A stretch of 21,976 nucleotides of DNA, taken from a virus. Shown here piece by piece: positions 14,468 through 20,991 of the stretch. Below the pieces are notes generated by a model. That model made no database searches, was not told the origin of the DNA, and saw only the letters and a program-made list of their open reading frames with translations. Numbering within the stretch: the first letter of the stretch is position 1; each line of letters begins with the position of its first letter. Made by a program: the position numbers and the translations under genes. The stretch is from positions 1 through 21,976 of the IMG/VR virus record IMGVR_UViG_3300010379_000067; one strand, 5' to 3'.

Positions 14468-14712
14468 GATTTAATCCCCATTGCCTCCGGTGTTCCGCAA
14501 CGATATTTCAGTAAGCGTCCGTCCGCGCCGAAGCCGCGTCCGCTGTTCTGAAAGGCCATCCAGCAGCACCCGTGACATTTAAGGCATGAAGCCATTCTCA
14601 CCACATTGCCAAAGCCCGTCGTCTTGCTATCGAACGGCCCGAGTTTATGGCCTAACGCTTCAGCGGCTTTGACCGCCTGGCTGCGGATTGGTTTCCAGTC
14701 CAGCCTCGTCAT
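14464..14712 (-). CDS. Small Cys-rich protein
   Basis: In this 82-residue protein the segment ASCLKCHGCCWMAF gives four Cys and one His within nine residues, with another Cys near the C-terminus. An exact TTTCAGAACA motif lies in the codons for AFQNS. Both ends overlap neighbours by four bases. Unknown function. Confidence 0.7.
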   Translation of the reverse strand: MTRLDWKPIRSQAVKAAEALGHKLGPFDSKTTGFGNVVRMASCLKCHGCCWMAFQNSGRGFGADGRLLKYRCGTPEAMGIKS

Positions 14713-15062
14713 TCGGGTGCCACCACGCGCTTCATACGTTCAAAGAAGTTTGCTATCCCGTGCGCCTCTCCCTCAAAGAAGTCACGCATTCGCTTGTTAT
14801 CCGCCGTCGCAAGCTGTTCCGCGTACCGATGGTTCTCAATTCGGAACACTATGTCACCAGTGGTTATGGTGACGTTTGTAGGCCCCAATGAGAACACCGG
14901 CCAGACGATCTTCACCGGCGTGTGTGCGAATGAGCGCCGGGCTTCCAGTTGCTCGGGAGTGGTCTGCGGTGGTGTCGGTGCTGGTGGTGGCTGTGGCACC
15001 GGAGGCCAGTCGGTCCTACGGTTGTCTGCGTCCTCACGCCAAGTGTCACGTTTTACGGTCAT
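14709..15062 (-). CDS. Hypothetical phage protein with Pro-rich N-terminus
   Basis: A 117-residue protein starting MTVKRDTWRED. The start is chosen for its GAGGAG site and its ATGA overlap with the tiny gene upstream. A proline-rich linker (PPVPQPPPAPTPPQ) leads to a domain with VTITTGDIVFRIENHRYAEQL. Not recognised. It may be an adaptor-type protein, but nothing shows this directly. Confidence 0.7.
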   Translation of the reverse strand: MTVKRDTWREDADNRRTDWPPVPQPPPAPTPPQTTPEQLEARRSFAHTPVKIVWPVFSLGPTNVTITTGDIVFRIENHRYAEQLATADNKRMRDFFEGEAHGIANFFERMKRVVAPE

Positions 15063-15226
15063 TGGGCGCTCCTCAAAGGTTCTTCGCTGTAAACCGTGAT
15101 CCATCCCCGGTTTTTTCCCTGCTGTTCATCCACGTGATCCAGCAACTCCTCAAACGTCTTGAAGCTTTCGGAACACTCCACAAGCTTGCCGTTTTTCCTG
15201 TGCCGGATTGAGCAGATGAACGTCAT
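15059..15226 (-). CDS. 55-residue hypothetical protein
   Basis: A very short gene beginning MTFICSIRHRKNGK and ending EEPLRSAQ. It is supported by exact four-base ATGA overlaps at both ends, filling the only gap between its neighbours. The content looks protein-like (GWITVYSEEP). One exact TTTCGGAACA motif lies within it. Function unknown. Confidence 0.7.
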   Translation of the reverse strand: MTFICSIRHRKNGKLVECSESFKTFEELLDHVDEQQGKNRGWITVYSEEPLRSAQ

Positions 15227-15492
15227 TCACTGCCTCTCAGCCATTCCAGCATCGCCGGGTCTTCAACCGCGCTCTGTGCGTTTGTCCATCTCTGCCAGCG
15301 CCGCAGCTCGTCTTCCTGCACTTTGATTTCATTCAGCCAGACTTTGTACTTCCAGCCTCGCTTTTGCACGAACGGGTAAGCCTTGCGCAGCGCAGCGCGC
15401 AGAACCTTGTCACCCGCCGCTGGGTTGTCCAGGAGCACGCGCCGGATGAACGGTCGCACCACTGGACGCCATGTGCTGGGCCGTCGTGACAT
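15223..15492 (-). CDS. Small conserved phage protein (AYPF...KVWLNEI)
   Basis: An 89-residue protein starting MSRRPSTWRPVVRPF. The core AALRKAYPFVQKRGWKYKVWLNEIKVQ is a pattern I recall from small uncharacterised phage and plasmid proteins. The ATG at 15492 lies just after the upstream stop; a longer frame exists upstream but overlaps the preceding gene heavily. Basic and helical; function unknown. Confidence 0.7.
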   Translation of the reverse strand: MSRRPSTWRPVVRPFIRRVLLDNPAAGDKVLRAALRKAYPFVQKRGWKYKVWLNEIKVQEDELRRWQRWTNAQSAVEDPAMLEWLRGSE

Positions 15493-15493
15493 G

Positions 15494-15883
15494 TCATCCA
15501 GCCGCCCGGTACAGTTTCGACTTCCACATCGGAGACGGGCATCCATGCGCCAGTGGGTTGGGCTCGTGGTGTTCCGTTTTCTCGATCCAGCCTTTTTTCG
15601 CGGCGGCTGTCATCATCGGCCCGAGAGCGCGGTCTGTGAACGTGGTGCAGCCTTCGTCGCGCAGCTTTTGCGTGATCTGCCAGCCGTAGAAGCCCTCGCT
15701 GGACATGGCGAAGTTGTAGAGCAACTCCCGCGCTCGGTTCTTCCAGAACGGTGATGCGTTTTTCACCGCCCGCTTCATGCCGTCGTCTCGTGCTTCGCGC
15801 CAGGCCGGAACTTCAACCGGCTTCTTCACCAGCGGCGGGTCCGGGAATGCCAGACCAATTTGATTTTCACTCGAAGTCTTCAT
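15494..15883 (-). CDS. Winged-helix-like phage protein
   Basis: In this 129-residue protein the middle and C-terminal part (GFYGWQITQKLRDEGCTTFTDRALGPMMTAAAKKGWIEKTEH) has the pattern of a winged-helix domain found in small phage proteins near replication genes. The leader carries an exact motif copy followed by GAGGCAGC and the ATG. It lies just downstream of the replication initiator and may act with it. DNA binding is inferred from the fold pattern, not shown. Confidence 0.7.
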   Translation of the reverse strand: MKTSSENQIGLAFPDPPLVKKPVEVPAWREARDDGMKRAVKNASPFWKNRARELLYNFAMSSEGFYGWQITQKLRDEGCTTFTDRALGPMMTAAAKKGWIEKTEHHEPNPLAHGCPSPMWKSKLYRAAG

Positions 15884-16065
15884 GCTGCCTCACGCTTTCG
15901 GAACAGTTCACGTTGCTGCCAGCGCTCGTCGTCTATGTCATCCGCTGGCCGGGCCGGATACCTACTCGGGATCGGATTCGCCCACGCCCAGCTCCCCGGC
16001 TCACCCTCGGAAACGAACGCGGGGCGCGGTACTTTACGATCACGAGGATCAATCTCTTGGGTCAG
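15880..16065 (-). CDS. 61-residue protein with probable CTG start
   Basis: A small open frame that has no ATG, GTG or TTG. It begins with a CTG that overlaps the replication gene's stop as CTGA, in the same manner as the ATGA overlaps throughout the operon, and ends with an ATGA overlap onto the next gene. The peptide (LTQEIDPRDRKVPRP, then PGSWAWANPIPSRYPARP, then ERWQQRELFRKREAA) looks protein-like. Translation would come by coupling to the upstream gene. The alternative is that this 180-bp stretch is untranslated. Confidence 0.6.
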   Translation of the reverse strand: MTQEIDPRDRKVPRPAFVSEGEPGSWAWANPIPSRYPARPADDIDDERWQQRELFRKREAA

Positions 16066-16829
16066 GCTTCACGTCTTTCCTGCCCGGTGTTGGTGTTGGT
16101 TGTGCTCCTGGGTTTGTAGCGCCCATGCCCGTCTGGGATCACGAGAAGGTCTCCCCAATCGCGTTCCTCATGGGAAGGTTTTGGGGTTGCGGTTGGTGTT
16201 GATCTTTCGAGAAGTGTTCCATGTGGAACGTTTTGCACAGTTTCCACAGCTCCCCCCTCACACTCCCCCCTTTCCCCAACTGCCGACGATGACGAGGGTG
16301 TCAACGTCTGAGAATCTAAGTTCTTTATTTCTTTACTTCTAACTTCTAACTTCTGAGCGTCGCTTCGAGCGACGGCGCGGGCGACGCTGGGAGCGACGCT
16401 TGACGGAAACCGACCCAAAATGTGGTCTGTGGTGTCCAGCCAGTTCGCGATCTTCGCTTGAGCGTCGCTTGGAGCGTCGCTGCCAGCGTCGCTTGGAGCG
16501 ACGCCCTTCCGTTTCGCGTTCGCGGCGTTTGCGCCCTTGCGCGCCCGCTCTGTCACAGCGTTGTCACGCTCCTGTCCCACGTCGAATAATCGATCAGCTT
16601 TTTGGACGAAGAATTGCAGCACGGAATCCAGCGAAGCCCGGACCTGGCTCTCCGATCGCATGGTCCTGCGGGCGATCTCGGACGTGTCCACGGGGCAGGA
16701 GCCTTCCAGGCAGCACACGCACCTCATTCTCTGCAGGAGCACGGCGGCGGCGTCCGTGAGCCGGTCAATCCGCGGATCGGTGAGGTAGGTGCTGGCCCAG
16801 AATTTGAACCACAGTTTTTCGTCGGCCAT
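16062..16829 (-). CDS. Replication initiator-like protein containing the candidate origin
   Basis: In this 255-residue protein the N-terminus (DEKLWFKFWASTYLTDPRIDRLTDAAAVLLQRM, then DTSEIARRTMRSESQVRASLDSVLQFF) is the winged-helix domain of phage replication initiator or primosomal loader proteins (lambda O / DnaT-like). A low-complexity linker made of SDA repeats (110-125) and a variable Ser/Thr-rich tail follow. As in lambda O, the linker region of the gene carries direct repeats that could be the origin the protein binds. ATG overlaps the upstream stop by one base (TGATG). No helicase or helicase loader was recognised beside it. Confidence 0.8.
   Translation of the reverse strand: MADEKLWFKFWASTYLTDPRIDRLTDAAAVLLQRMRCVCCLEGSCPVDTSEIARRTMRSESQVRASLDSVLQFFVQKADRLFDVGQERDNAVTERARKGANAANAKRKGVAPSDAGSDAPSDAQAKIANWLDTTDHILGRFPSSVAPSVARAVARSDAQKLEVRSKEIKNLDSQTLTPSSSSAVGERGECEGGAVETVQNVPHGTLLERSTPTATPKPSHEERDWGDLLVIPDGHGRYKPRSTTNTNTGQERREA
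16335..16355. repeat. Three tandem 7-bp repeats in AT-rich DNA
   Basis: ACTTCTA, ACTTCTA, ACTTCTG in direct succession beside the iteron block; a candidate unwinding element. Confidence 0.75.
16356..16400. repeat. Iteron block A (four 12-bp-spaced AGCGWCGCT units)
   Basis: Units start at 16356, 16368, 16380 and 16392. The first and last are perfect; the second and third have one or two changes. They encode part of the initiator's tail (VARAVARSDA). Confidence 0.7.
16461..16505. repeat. Iteron block B (four 12-bp-spaced AGCGWCGCT units)
   Basis: Units start at 16461, 16473, 16485 and 16497. Three are identical (AGCGTCGCT) and the fourth is AGCGACGCC. They encode the repeated Ser-Asp-Ala linker of the initiator. 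Because 12 bp equals four codons, a pure protein repeat is the alternative reading. Confidence 0.7.
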
Positions 16830-17080
16830 CAGGGCACCACCTTGAAGCCTTGCTCGGTGACGACGACGCGGCCTTTCAGAACAAGCTCACTGAGGATCTC
16901 GGGAAAGTCCTCCGGCAGATGCCCGCCCGTGAGCATATTGGGCAGAGCTTCAGTCTTCGACCAGAGGAGTTGCAGGTCCTCGGACGTTGCGCCGGATGGT
17001 GGAATCACCAGGTGGTCTTCATTTGCGTGGTGTTCTAAAAAGCGCAAAAGGCTTGCGCCACGCGGCGTCAAATCGGGCAT
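16829..17080 (-). CDS. Small hypothetical protein, possible winged helix
   Basis: An 83-residue protein starting MPDLTPRGASLLRFLEHH. The start is chosen for its GAGGAGG site and its place one base after the upstream stop. The C-terminal part (DFPEILSELVLKGRVVVTEQGFKVV) looks like the wing of a small winged-helix domain. It precedes the initiator gene with a one-base overlap. An exact TTTCAGAACA motif is in the codons for LVLKG. Function not known. Confidence 0.72.
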   Translation of the reverse strand: MPDLTPRGASLLRFLEHHANEDHLVIPPSGATSEDLQLLWSKTEALPNMLTGGHLPEDFPEILSELVLKGRVVVTEQGFKVVP

Positions 17081-17081
17081 T

Positions 17082-17372
17082 TCACACCTCCTCATAATCC
17101 CAGGCACCGCGAAACTTGCGGGCCAGATAGAACGTATGCATCGGAAAAACTTCCGCAGCCATCTTGACTTTGACTCGTGCGTCATCACGAAAAAATCCCT
17201 TCGTCTCGTAGAACACCAGCAGGCCAGCAGCGGTATAGACCGCGAAGTCCGGGGTGTACCTGAGATCAGCGGCCAGCTTGAGAGTGATTTGCTCGAAGTA
17301 CACGTGGCTGAATTCGCCGGCTCGGCGGCGGAGGTCCAGCATGTTGTAAAACTCCAGCTCCATGCCGTTCAT
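17082..17372 (-). CDS. Small PD-(D/E)XK-type phage endonuclease
   Basis: In this 96-residue protein the catalytic pattern is YTPDF (40-43, Asp42) followed by FYETKGFFRDDARVK (Glu56, Lys58), typical of small phage nucleases related to the DUF1064 / T7-endonuclease-I-like group that process recombination or replication intermediates. The N-terminus MELEFYNMLDLRRRAGE matches the usual first helix of these proteins. I chose ATG 17372, with AAGG just upstream. The frame stays open to a TTG at 17516, which would add 48 poorly conserved-looking residues. It lies among replication and recombination genes, in keeping with this role. Confidence 0.78.
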   Translation of the reverse strand: MNGMELEFYNMLDLRRRAGEFSHVYFEQITLKLAADLRYTPDFAVYTAAGLLVFYETKGFFRDDARVKVKMAAEVFPMHTFYLARKFRGAWDYEEV

Positions 17373-17691
17373 CACGCCTTCACGGCGTTGAACAGCGCGC
17401 ACCAGATTCCCGCGTGCGTGGGGTGAGAAATGTGACATCAACTTTGCGGAGCGCCAGTGAGCCGCGTACTGTTTGCGCCTGGGCGTCAGGAACGAAGCCC
17501 GCTGGGAACACAACAAAAAATGTTGTAAACAACAAAATCATTTGTGCGTTCCGGGTGTCACTGGCCGGGCCAGGCCGCGTGCAAACGATTCACTGTGCGG
17601 CCCGACCGGACAATGGCTCTGGCGATTCTCCGCGACCTCCTTTCCTCACCGAATTCGTAAAACAGATCAGCGAGTGGTGACCACTGCTGCC
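17373..17691. other. Mostly non-coding gap with palindromes and an RsmH-like fragment
   Basis: About 320 bp. It holds alternating ACAAC/GTTGT repeats (17510-17533), AGCGAGTGGTG (17669-17679) overlapping AGTGGT-G-ACCACT, and, on the minus strand, a short frame resembling a piece of the rRNA methyltransferase RsmH (17558-17700). A promoter for the replication genes could be here, but no clear -35/-10 pair was seen. Confidence 0.6.
17510..17533. promoter_or_regulatory. Operator-like inverted repeats ACAAC/GTTGT/ACAAC
   Basis: ACAAC (17510-17514), GTTGT (17522-17526) and ACAAC (17529-17533) form two overlapping inverted pairs in AT-rich DNA upstream of the small nuclease gene. The inner pair is GTTGT-AA-ACAAC. 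The pattern suits a dimeric regulator; the binder is unknown. Confidence 0.45.
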
Positions 17692-17700
17692 TTACGTCTT
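17558..17700 (-). pseudogene. RsmH (MraW)-like fragment
   Basis: The minus-strand frame ending at the stop 17558-17560 reads ADLFYEFGEERRSRRIARAI and on through VRS. This matches the conserved block YGEERxxxRIARAIV of 16S rRNA methyltransferase RsmH in residues and spacing. The frame is open only from 17779 and has no ATG, GTG or TTG before the block; the surrounding residues do not look like RsmH and the SAM-binding part is absent. It is therefore a fragment, not a working enzyme. It might be transferred host DNA or part of an attachment site; a chance match is possible but looks unlikely. Confidence 0.5.
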
Positions 17701-18081
17701 CCAGGTGGCACCGCCTAAGCGGTACTCCTGAAACTTTGGGCGCGGCTGGCGGCGAGGTTTGCGCCGATGAAGGCGTTGCCTACGGCCAGCCGCGTTTCGG
17801 ACGGTGTAGCTCAGGAATCTGGTCACCGCCCGCATCCTGGGAGGGCTCACGCGCATGGCAACACAAAGGGGCGCGTGAGCTGCTGTCCAGGAACTTTGAA
17901 AGCCTGGGAGCCGGAGCTGGCGCGCAGCCAACCCGAGCACCAGGCCAATGAGTAAGCCGATGGTGAACGCGATCACGCGGCCGATCCGCGTGGGTCCAAG
18001 ATCGATCACGCGGCCAGGGATGATCTGGGCGCGCCGGTTGCCGATCACGACAACGTTGCTCGGCCTGTAAAAAGTGGTCAT
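17692..18081 (-). CDS. Small membrane protein with basic C-terminus
   Basis: In this 129-residue protein, after a short N-terminal part (TTFYRPSNVVVIGNRRAQI) there is one hydrophobic helix, GRVIAFTIGLLIGLVLGLAA (34-53), then a long, very basic tail (HRRKPRRQPRPKF) of low-complexity look. I chose ATG 18081 (GGAA upstream); GTG 18099 with GGAG is equally possible and adds six residues. The C-terminal 30 codons overlap the RsmH-like frame, so the true end or a frameshift in this gene is open to doubt. Inner-membrane location is inferred from the helix. Confidence 0.55.
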   Translation of the reverse strand: MTTFYRPSNVVVIGNRRAQIIPGRVIDLGPTRIGRVIAFTIGLLIGLVLGLAARQLRLPGFQSSWTAAHAPLCVAMRVSPPRMRAVTRFLSYTVRNAAGRRQRLHRRKPRRQPRPKFQEYRLGGATWKT

Positions 18082-18124
18082 GTCACTTTCCGGTTTCACG
18101 ATGCACACTCCGCGCTCTTGCGAC

Positions 18125-19324
18125 TCAGTACGGTCTGCCATCCTTGGGGAACAGCGTTGACGCTGGCGGCTCCGCTCCGCCAGGGCCAAGTGGGGTCCGA
18201 GGCGGCTCTGCGAATTCCTTTTCGAGTGGCGTCTGCTCTGGCGGCTCCGCGTCCAGGTTCACTTCCTGTTTTGCTCCCTCATTTGAGGGAGGAAAATGGG
18301 AAGTGTTTGGTTTAGGGGCCGCTGGCTGCGCGGGAGCCGAAGTCTGGCCCTTGGGTACGTCCACGGGTCCGGTCGCTGCAGAGGCCCTGGCTGTGCTGCC
18401 CGGCGCTGCGCTCTGCGGCGTCTTGCCATCCACCAGCATGATGCGAATGATCTCGTTGAATTTCATCTCCGGTTTGTCGCCCTTCGCGGGGTTGGTTTTC
18501 TCGCCCCACTCGAACGTGAGCACCTTGTCCAGCGCTCCGGCCAGCATCAGCTCCATCTCGACGGTGCGAATCCAGAACTTCGATTGCGTGTTGTCGGGGA
18601 ACTTGATCGTGATTTGCGTCCCGTGGGGCGGGCGCGGGTCCACGGCTATGAGTTTTCCCCTGTCCCTGTGCGGCTGCGGCTGCTGCGGCTGCTGCGCATT
18701 GTTGCGCCGGTAATCGCGACGGTTGCCGCCACGGTTGCCGCTGTGATCCTCACCCCCGCCGCCCTCGCTCTTGTCCGGCTCCGTCGTGTTGTCCGGGATT
18801 TGAAACTGGATCGTCAGAAATGACTTGTCCGCTGCGGTGATGGCCTTCGCGACGGCCTTGTCTCCGCCGTCCGCTCCCACACCAGGCCAGCGAATGATTT
18901 TCTTCTCGCGGGTGTCACCGTCCTCAAACGTGGCGAAAAACCAGATCGTCACCTCACGCCAGTCCTTGTTGCTGCTTGTCTTCGTGGTGCGCCACTCCCA
19001 CGGCGTGGTGGTATCGAACTCCCACGTGAGACTGACATGGTGCTTCGCCAGCAGCTTCGCTACGGCCTTTGAGATTTCGCTGGCGCGCACATAGTCATAG
19101 TGTTGCTCTGTGTTGTGACCGAGTTTCGGAACAGCCTCAATTTCACCCATGATTCGGAACAGCTTGGTCGCGAGTGAGGTTTGCCCAGGTGAGTCGGGGG
19201 CGGGCTGGGTGTCCCAAGACTCCCGCTCCGCCCCAGCCGCCCCAGGAGCCGGAGGTATGATTACGGGCGGCGGCGCGACATAGCCCTCCGGCACACTTGT
19301 TCTGAATTCTGCCGTCGCTTCCAT
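18125..19324 (-). CDS. erf: ERF-family single-strand annealing recombinase
   Basis: This 399-residue protein anneals complementary single strands in phage recombination and genome circularisation (P22 Erf family). The core lies at about 50-180: TKLFRIMGEIEAVPK, HYDYVRASEISKAVAKLLAKHHV, WPGVGADGGDKAVAKAITAADKSFLTIQFQIPD, including the G-x-D-K-A block typical of ERF. It is followed by Gly/Asn/Gln-rich linkers and a second conserved-looking section (TQITIKFPDNTQSKFWIRTVEM, 245-300), which is unusual, and a Pro-rich tail. The ATG overlaps the upstream stop by one base. Nearby nucleases fit a recombination module. Confidence 0.88.
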   Translation of the reverse strand: MEATAEFRTSVPEGYVAPPPVIIPPAPGAAGAERESWDTQPAPDSPGQTSLATKLFRIMGEIEAVPKLGHNTEQHYDYVRASEISKAVAKLLAKHHVSLTWEFDTTTPWEWRTTKTSSNKDWREVTIWFFATFEDGDTREKKIIRWPGVGADGGDKAVAKAITAADKSFLTIQFQIPDNTTEPDKSEGGGGEDHSGNRGGNRRDYRRNNAQQPQQPQPHRDRGKLIAVDPRPPHGTQITIKFPDNTQSKFWIRTVEMELMLAGALDKVLTFEWGEKTNPAKGDKPEMKFNEIIRIMLVDGKTPQSAAPGSTARASAATGPVDVPKGQTSAPAQPAAPKPNTSHFPPSNEGAKQEVNLDAEPPEQTPLEKEFAEPPRTPLGPGGAEPPASTLFPKDGRPY

Positions 19325-20127
19325 CAGTGAGTTCCTTTCTCATCCGCGCCGGGTCCAGGAAATTCGAGGCGCTTGTCATGGCCAGGTGACGGGATTTGCT
19401 TCGCGGCGTCCGGGTCCGGGTCCGCTCCGTTGCCCTTGGTCTTTTTGTCTTTGCCTTGGAACGTGGCCAGGTTTTCTTTCGCCTCATCCCCGGTCTGCTG
19501 TTCATCTTTGAACAGGTTTTCTTGCCGTTCCGCTTCATCCATCGCCTCAACTGAGAGAGGCTTCCCGGTCTCAGGATGCGCGATGGTTTTCTGTCCGACT
19601 TTCGGAACGTTGTACTCAATCGGGCATTTCACCTCACGCATTTCGTAGCCGAGGTTGACCTGCTGCGCGATCTTGTCGATGGAAGCCCGGTGCGCTTTGA
19701 TGTTGGCGTTGTACTGAGAAATCTCCTCAGCCTTGTCCGCCTCCGCCTCATTCAACCGGCCCACGGCCTGGGCAAGCTGTCCGCTGAGGGTCGCGAGTTC
19801 GTCTGTAGTGAGATCCACTCGCACCTGGCGCTTTACATGCGTCGGCCTGTGCTTCGTCGCAGCAGGGCTTTGGGAAGCGATGTCTGCGATGACCTGGGCG
19901 TCGGGAAGGACCGGCTTTGATTTTCCTTTTTTGGGTTTCGCCATTCCTGCTTTTCTCCCTTCGTTTTCATGTCTCCTCACTGCGTATCGTGATGTGACCA
20001 CCTGGTAGCCGTCCTCAAATTCCACGAGGACGCTGTTCATCCTGGGAGCGCGCACCAGCACTCGGCAGGCGGACCCCTTGCGTTCTGGAAGCCGACACCG
20101 CCAGAACCAAACGTGGTCATACGCCAC
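19324..20127 (-). CDS. Recombination-module accessory protein, possibly two fused small proteins
   Basis: This 267-residue frame begins GTG GCG TAT GAC, overlapping the upstream nuclease gene by 11 bases. The first 55 residues (YDHVWFWRCRLPERKGSACR; MNSVLVEFEDGYQVVTSRYA) look like a complete small phage protein that I know as a separate gene. From MAKPKKGKSK a second section starts, with a long helical coiled-coil-like part (LSGQLAQAVGRLNEAEADK) and CPIEYNVPKVGQKTIAHPETG, a type found beside annealing recombinases. GGGAG stands 14 bases before that Met, so two products from one frame are possible. Function unknown; the acidic Gln/Glu-rich tail is low complexity. Confidence 0.75.
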   Translation of the reverse strand: MAYDHVWFWRCRLPERKGSACRVLVRAPRMNSVLVEFEDGYQVVTSRYAVRRHENEGRKAGMAKPKKGKSKPVLPDAQVIADIASQSPAATKHRPTHVKRQVRVDLTTDELATLSGQLAQAVGRLNEAEADKAEEISQYNANIKAHRASIDKIAQQVNLGYEMREVKCPIEYNVPKVGQKTIAHPETGKPLSVEAMDEAERQENLFKDEQQTGDEAKENLATFQGKDKKTKGNGADPDPDAAKQIPSPGHDKRLEFPGPGADEKGTH

Positions 20128-20644
20128 GCTCCACCTCAAGCAATTTTTGTTGCGCAGCCTCACGTCTCCTGGCGGTAAACGGATGCAGGCTGAGGAGATT
20201 GAAGTCCACGGTCATTCCCATCTCTAGGAGATTGGCGCGCATGTGGACGATGGCGAATTGCAGTAAGCGGTTTTCAGAACGCAGGTCAACGTCGGATCGG
20301 ACATCCGCCTCGCACTGCACCACTACGTTGCCGCGCTCAATGGACATCAAGCCGTGGTCTGGGTAGTGCTCTTTGACCAGGGCGATGGAAACCAGGCCGG
20401 GCGGCGTAAAAAAGAACCGCCGAGTTCCCATGCGGAGGTTGTGCTTCTTCCGCTTGTCGCGGTGAAAGTCAGAGAGGGAAGTTTTGCACTCGACTACGGT
20501 CGAGCCAGCGAACCTCCAACTGGTTGACCAACCGATGGCGTCCGGGATCTCGCTTGTGGAAGCGATGCCAGAGAACACGACGTTGCACCGCCGCGTTCCC
20601 CTGAGCCATTTCACAGCGCGTTCGCACAGATCAGCATGAGTCAT
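20117..20644 (-). CDS. PD-(D/E)XK nuclease-like phage protein
   Basis: In this 175-residue protein the motif EIPDAIGWS (32-40, Asp35) followed by STVVECKTSLSDFHRDKRK (Glu52, Lys54) is the nuclease core of the restriction-endonuclease-like fold. The first helix, HADLCERAVKWLRG, is also typical of this phage group. The start at 20644 is set by the ATGA overlap with the upstream gene. Role in recombination, repair or attack on host DNA cannot be told apart; its neighbours (ERF and accessory gene) favour recombination. Confidence 0.8.
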   Translation of the reverse strand: MTHADLCERAVKWLRGTRRCNVVFSGIASTSEIPDAIGWSTSWRFAGSTVVECKTSLSDFHRDKRKKHNLRMGTRRFFFTPPGLVSIALVKEHYPDHGLMSIERGNVVVQCEADVRSDVDLRSENRLLQFAIVHMRANLLEMGMTVDFNLLSLHPFTARRREAAQQKLLEVERGV

Positions 20645-20991
20645 GTGCGGTCCACAATGCGCAGCAGCCGGTCCAGCTCCGCCGCAATGAGCGCGCCCGC
20701 GATGGCCAGCTTCTTGATGCGGTTGTGCTTCAGGCGCTTGTCCAGCTCCGGCTCCCAGGGCCACGGGTCCGCCATCGCCTTTTCACCGGTGCCCTCGCCG
20801 GAGTGGTCAACGAACAGTTGCGCGTTCGCGGAGCTGGCCGCATAGCACGCCGCCGCGATTGCCAGCTCACCCTCGTCATGCTCGTCATCGTGGGCGAACC
20901 GAAAGCCCTCTACTTCCACCTGGCGCTGGCGCTCCGCCGCGATAATCGAAACACCGTCGCCCATATCGTTGATTGCCATTGCTGCGTTCAT
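20641..20991 (-). CDS. Conserved phage protein (ERQRQVEVEG...DDEHDEGELA)
   Basis: This 116-residue protein contains SIIAAERQRQVEVEGFRFAHDDEHDEGELAIAAACYA, WPWEPELDKR and KLAIAGALIAAELDRL, the pattern of a widespread but uncharacterised phage protein with an MazG-like look. Acidic and His residues in HDDEHDEGE could bind metal. Its leader contains two imperfect motif copies followed by GAGGGCAGC and the ATG. Overlaps both neighbours by four bases. The enzymatic role is not established. Confidence 0.85.
   Translation of the reverse strand: MNAAMAINDMGDGVSIIAAERQRQVEVEGFRFAHDDEHDEGELAIAAACYAASSANAQLFVDHSGEGTGEKAMADPWPWEPELDKRLKHNRIKKLAIAGALIAAELDRLLRIVDRT

Larger units (their letters stand above)
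16310..16505. other. Candidate phage replication origin (iterons plus AT-rich tract)
   Basis: Two blocks of four units at an exact 12-bp pitch: 16356, 16368, 16380, 16392 and 16461, 16473, 16485, 16497, with consensus AGCGWCGCT. Next to the first block is an AT-rich tract (16310-16355) ending in three perfect tandem heptamers ACTTCTA/ACTTCTA/ACTTCTG (16335-16355). The 7-bp pitch is not a multiple of three, so it is not explained by protein sequence. The layout of iterons beside an AT-rich tract inside an initiator gene is that of lambda ori. Confidence 0.7.

Noticed and set aside
16216-16229. Palindrome GTTCCA-TG-TGGAAC in the initiator gene
   Set aside because: Short, inside coding sequence (NVPHGT), single copy; chance is sufficient.
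16400-16829. Plus-strand Arg-rich frames over the initiator gene
   Set aside because: They result from the GCG/CGC iterons read on the opposite strand and have no homologue-like features.
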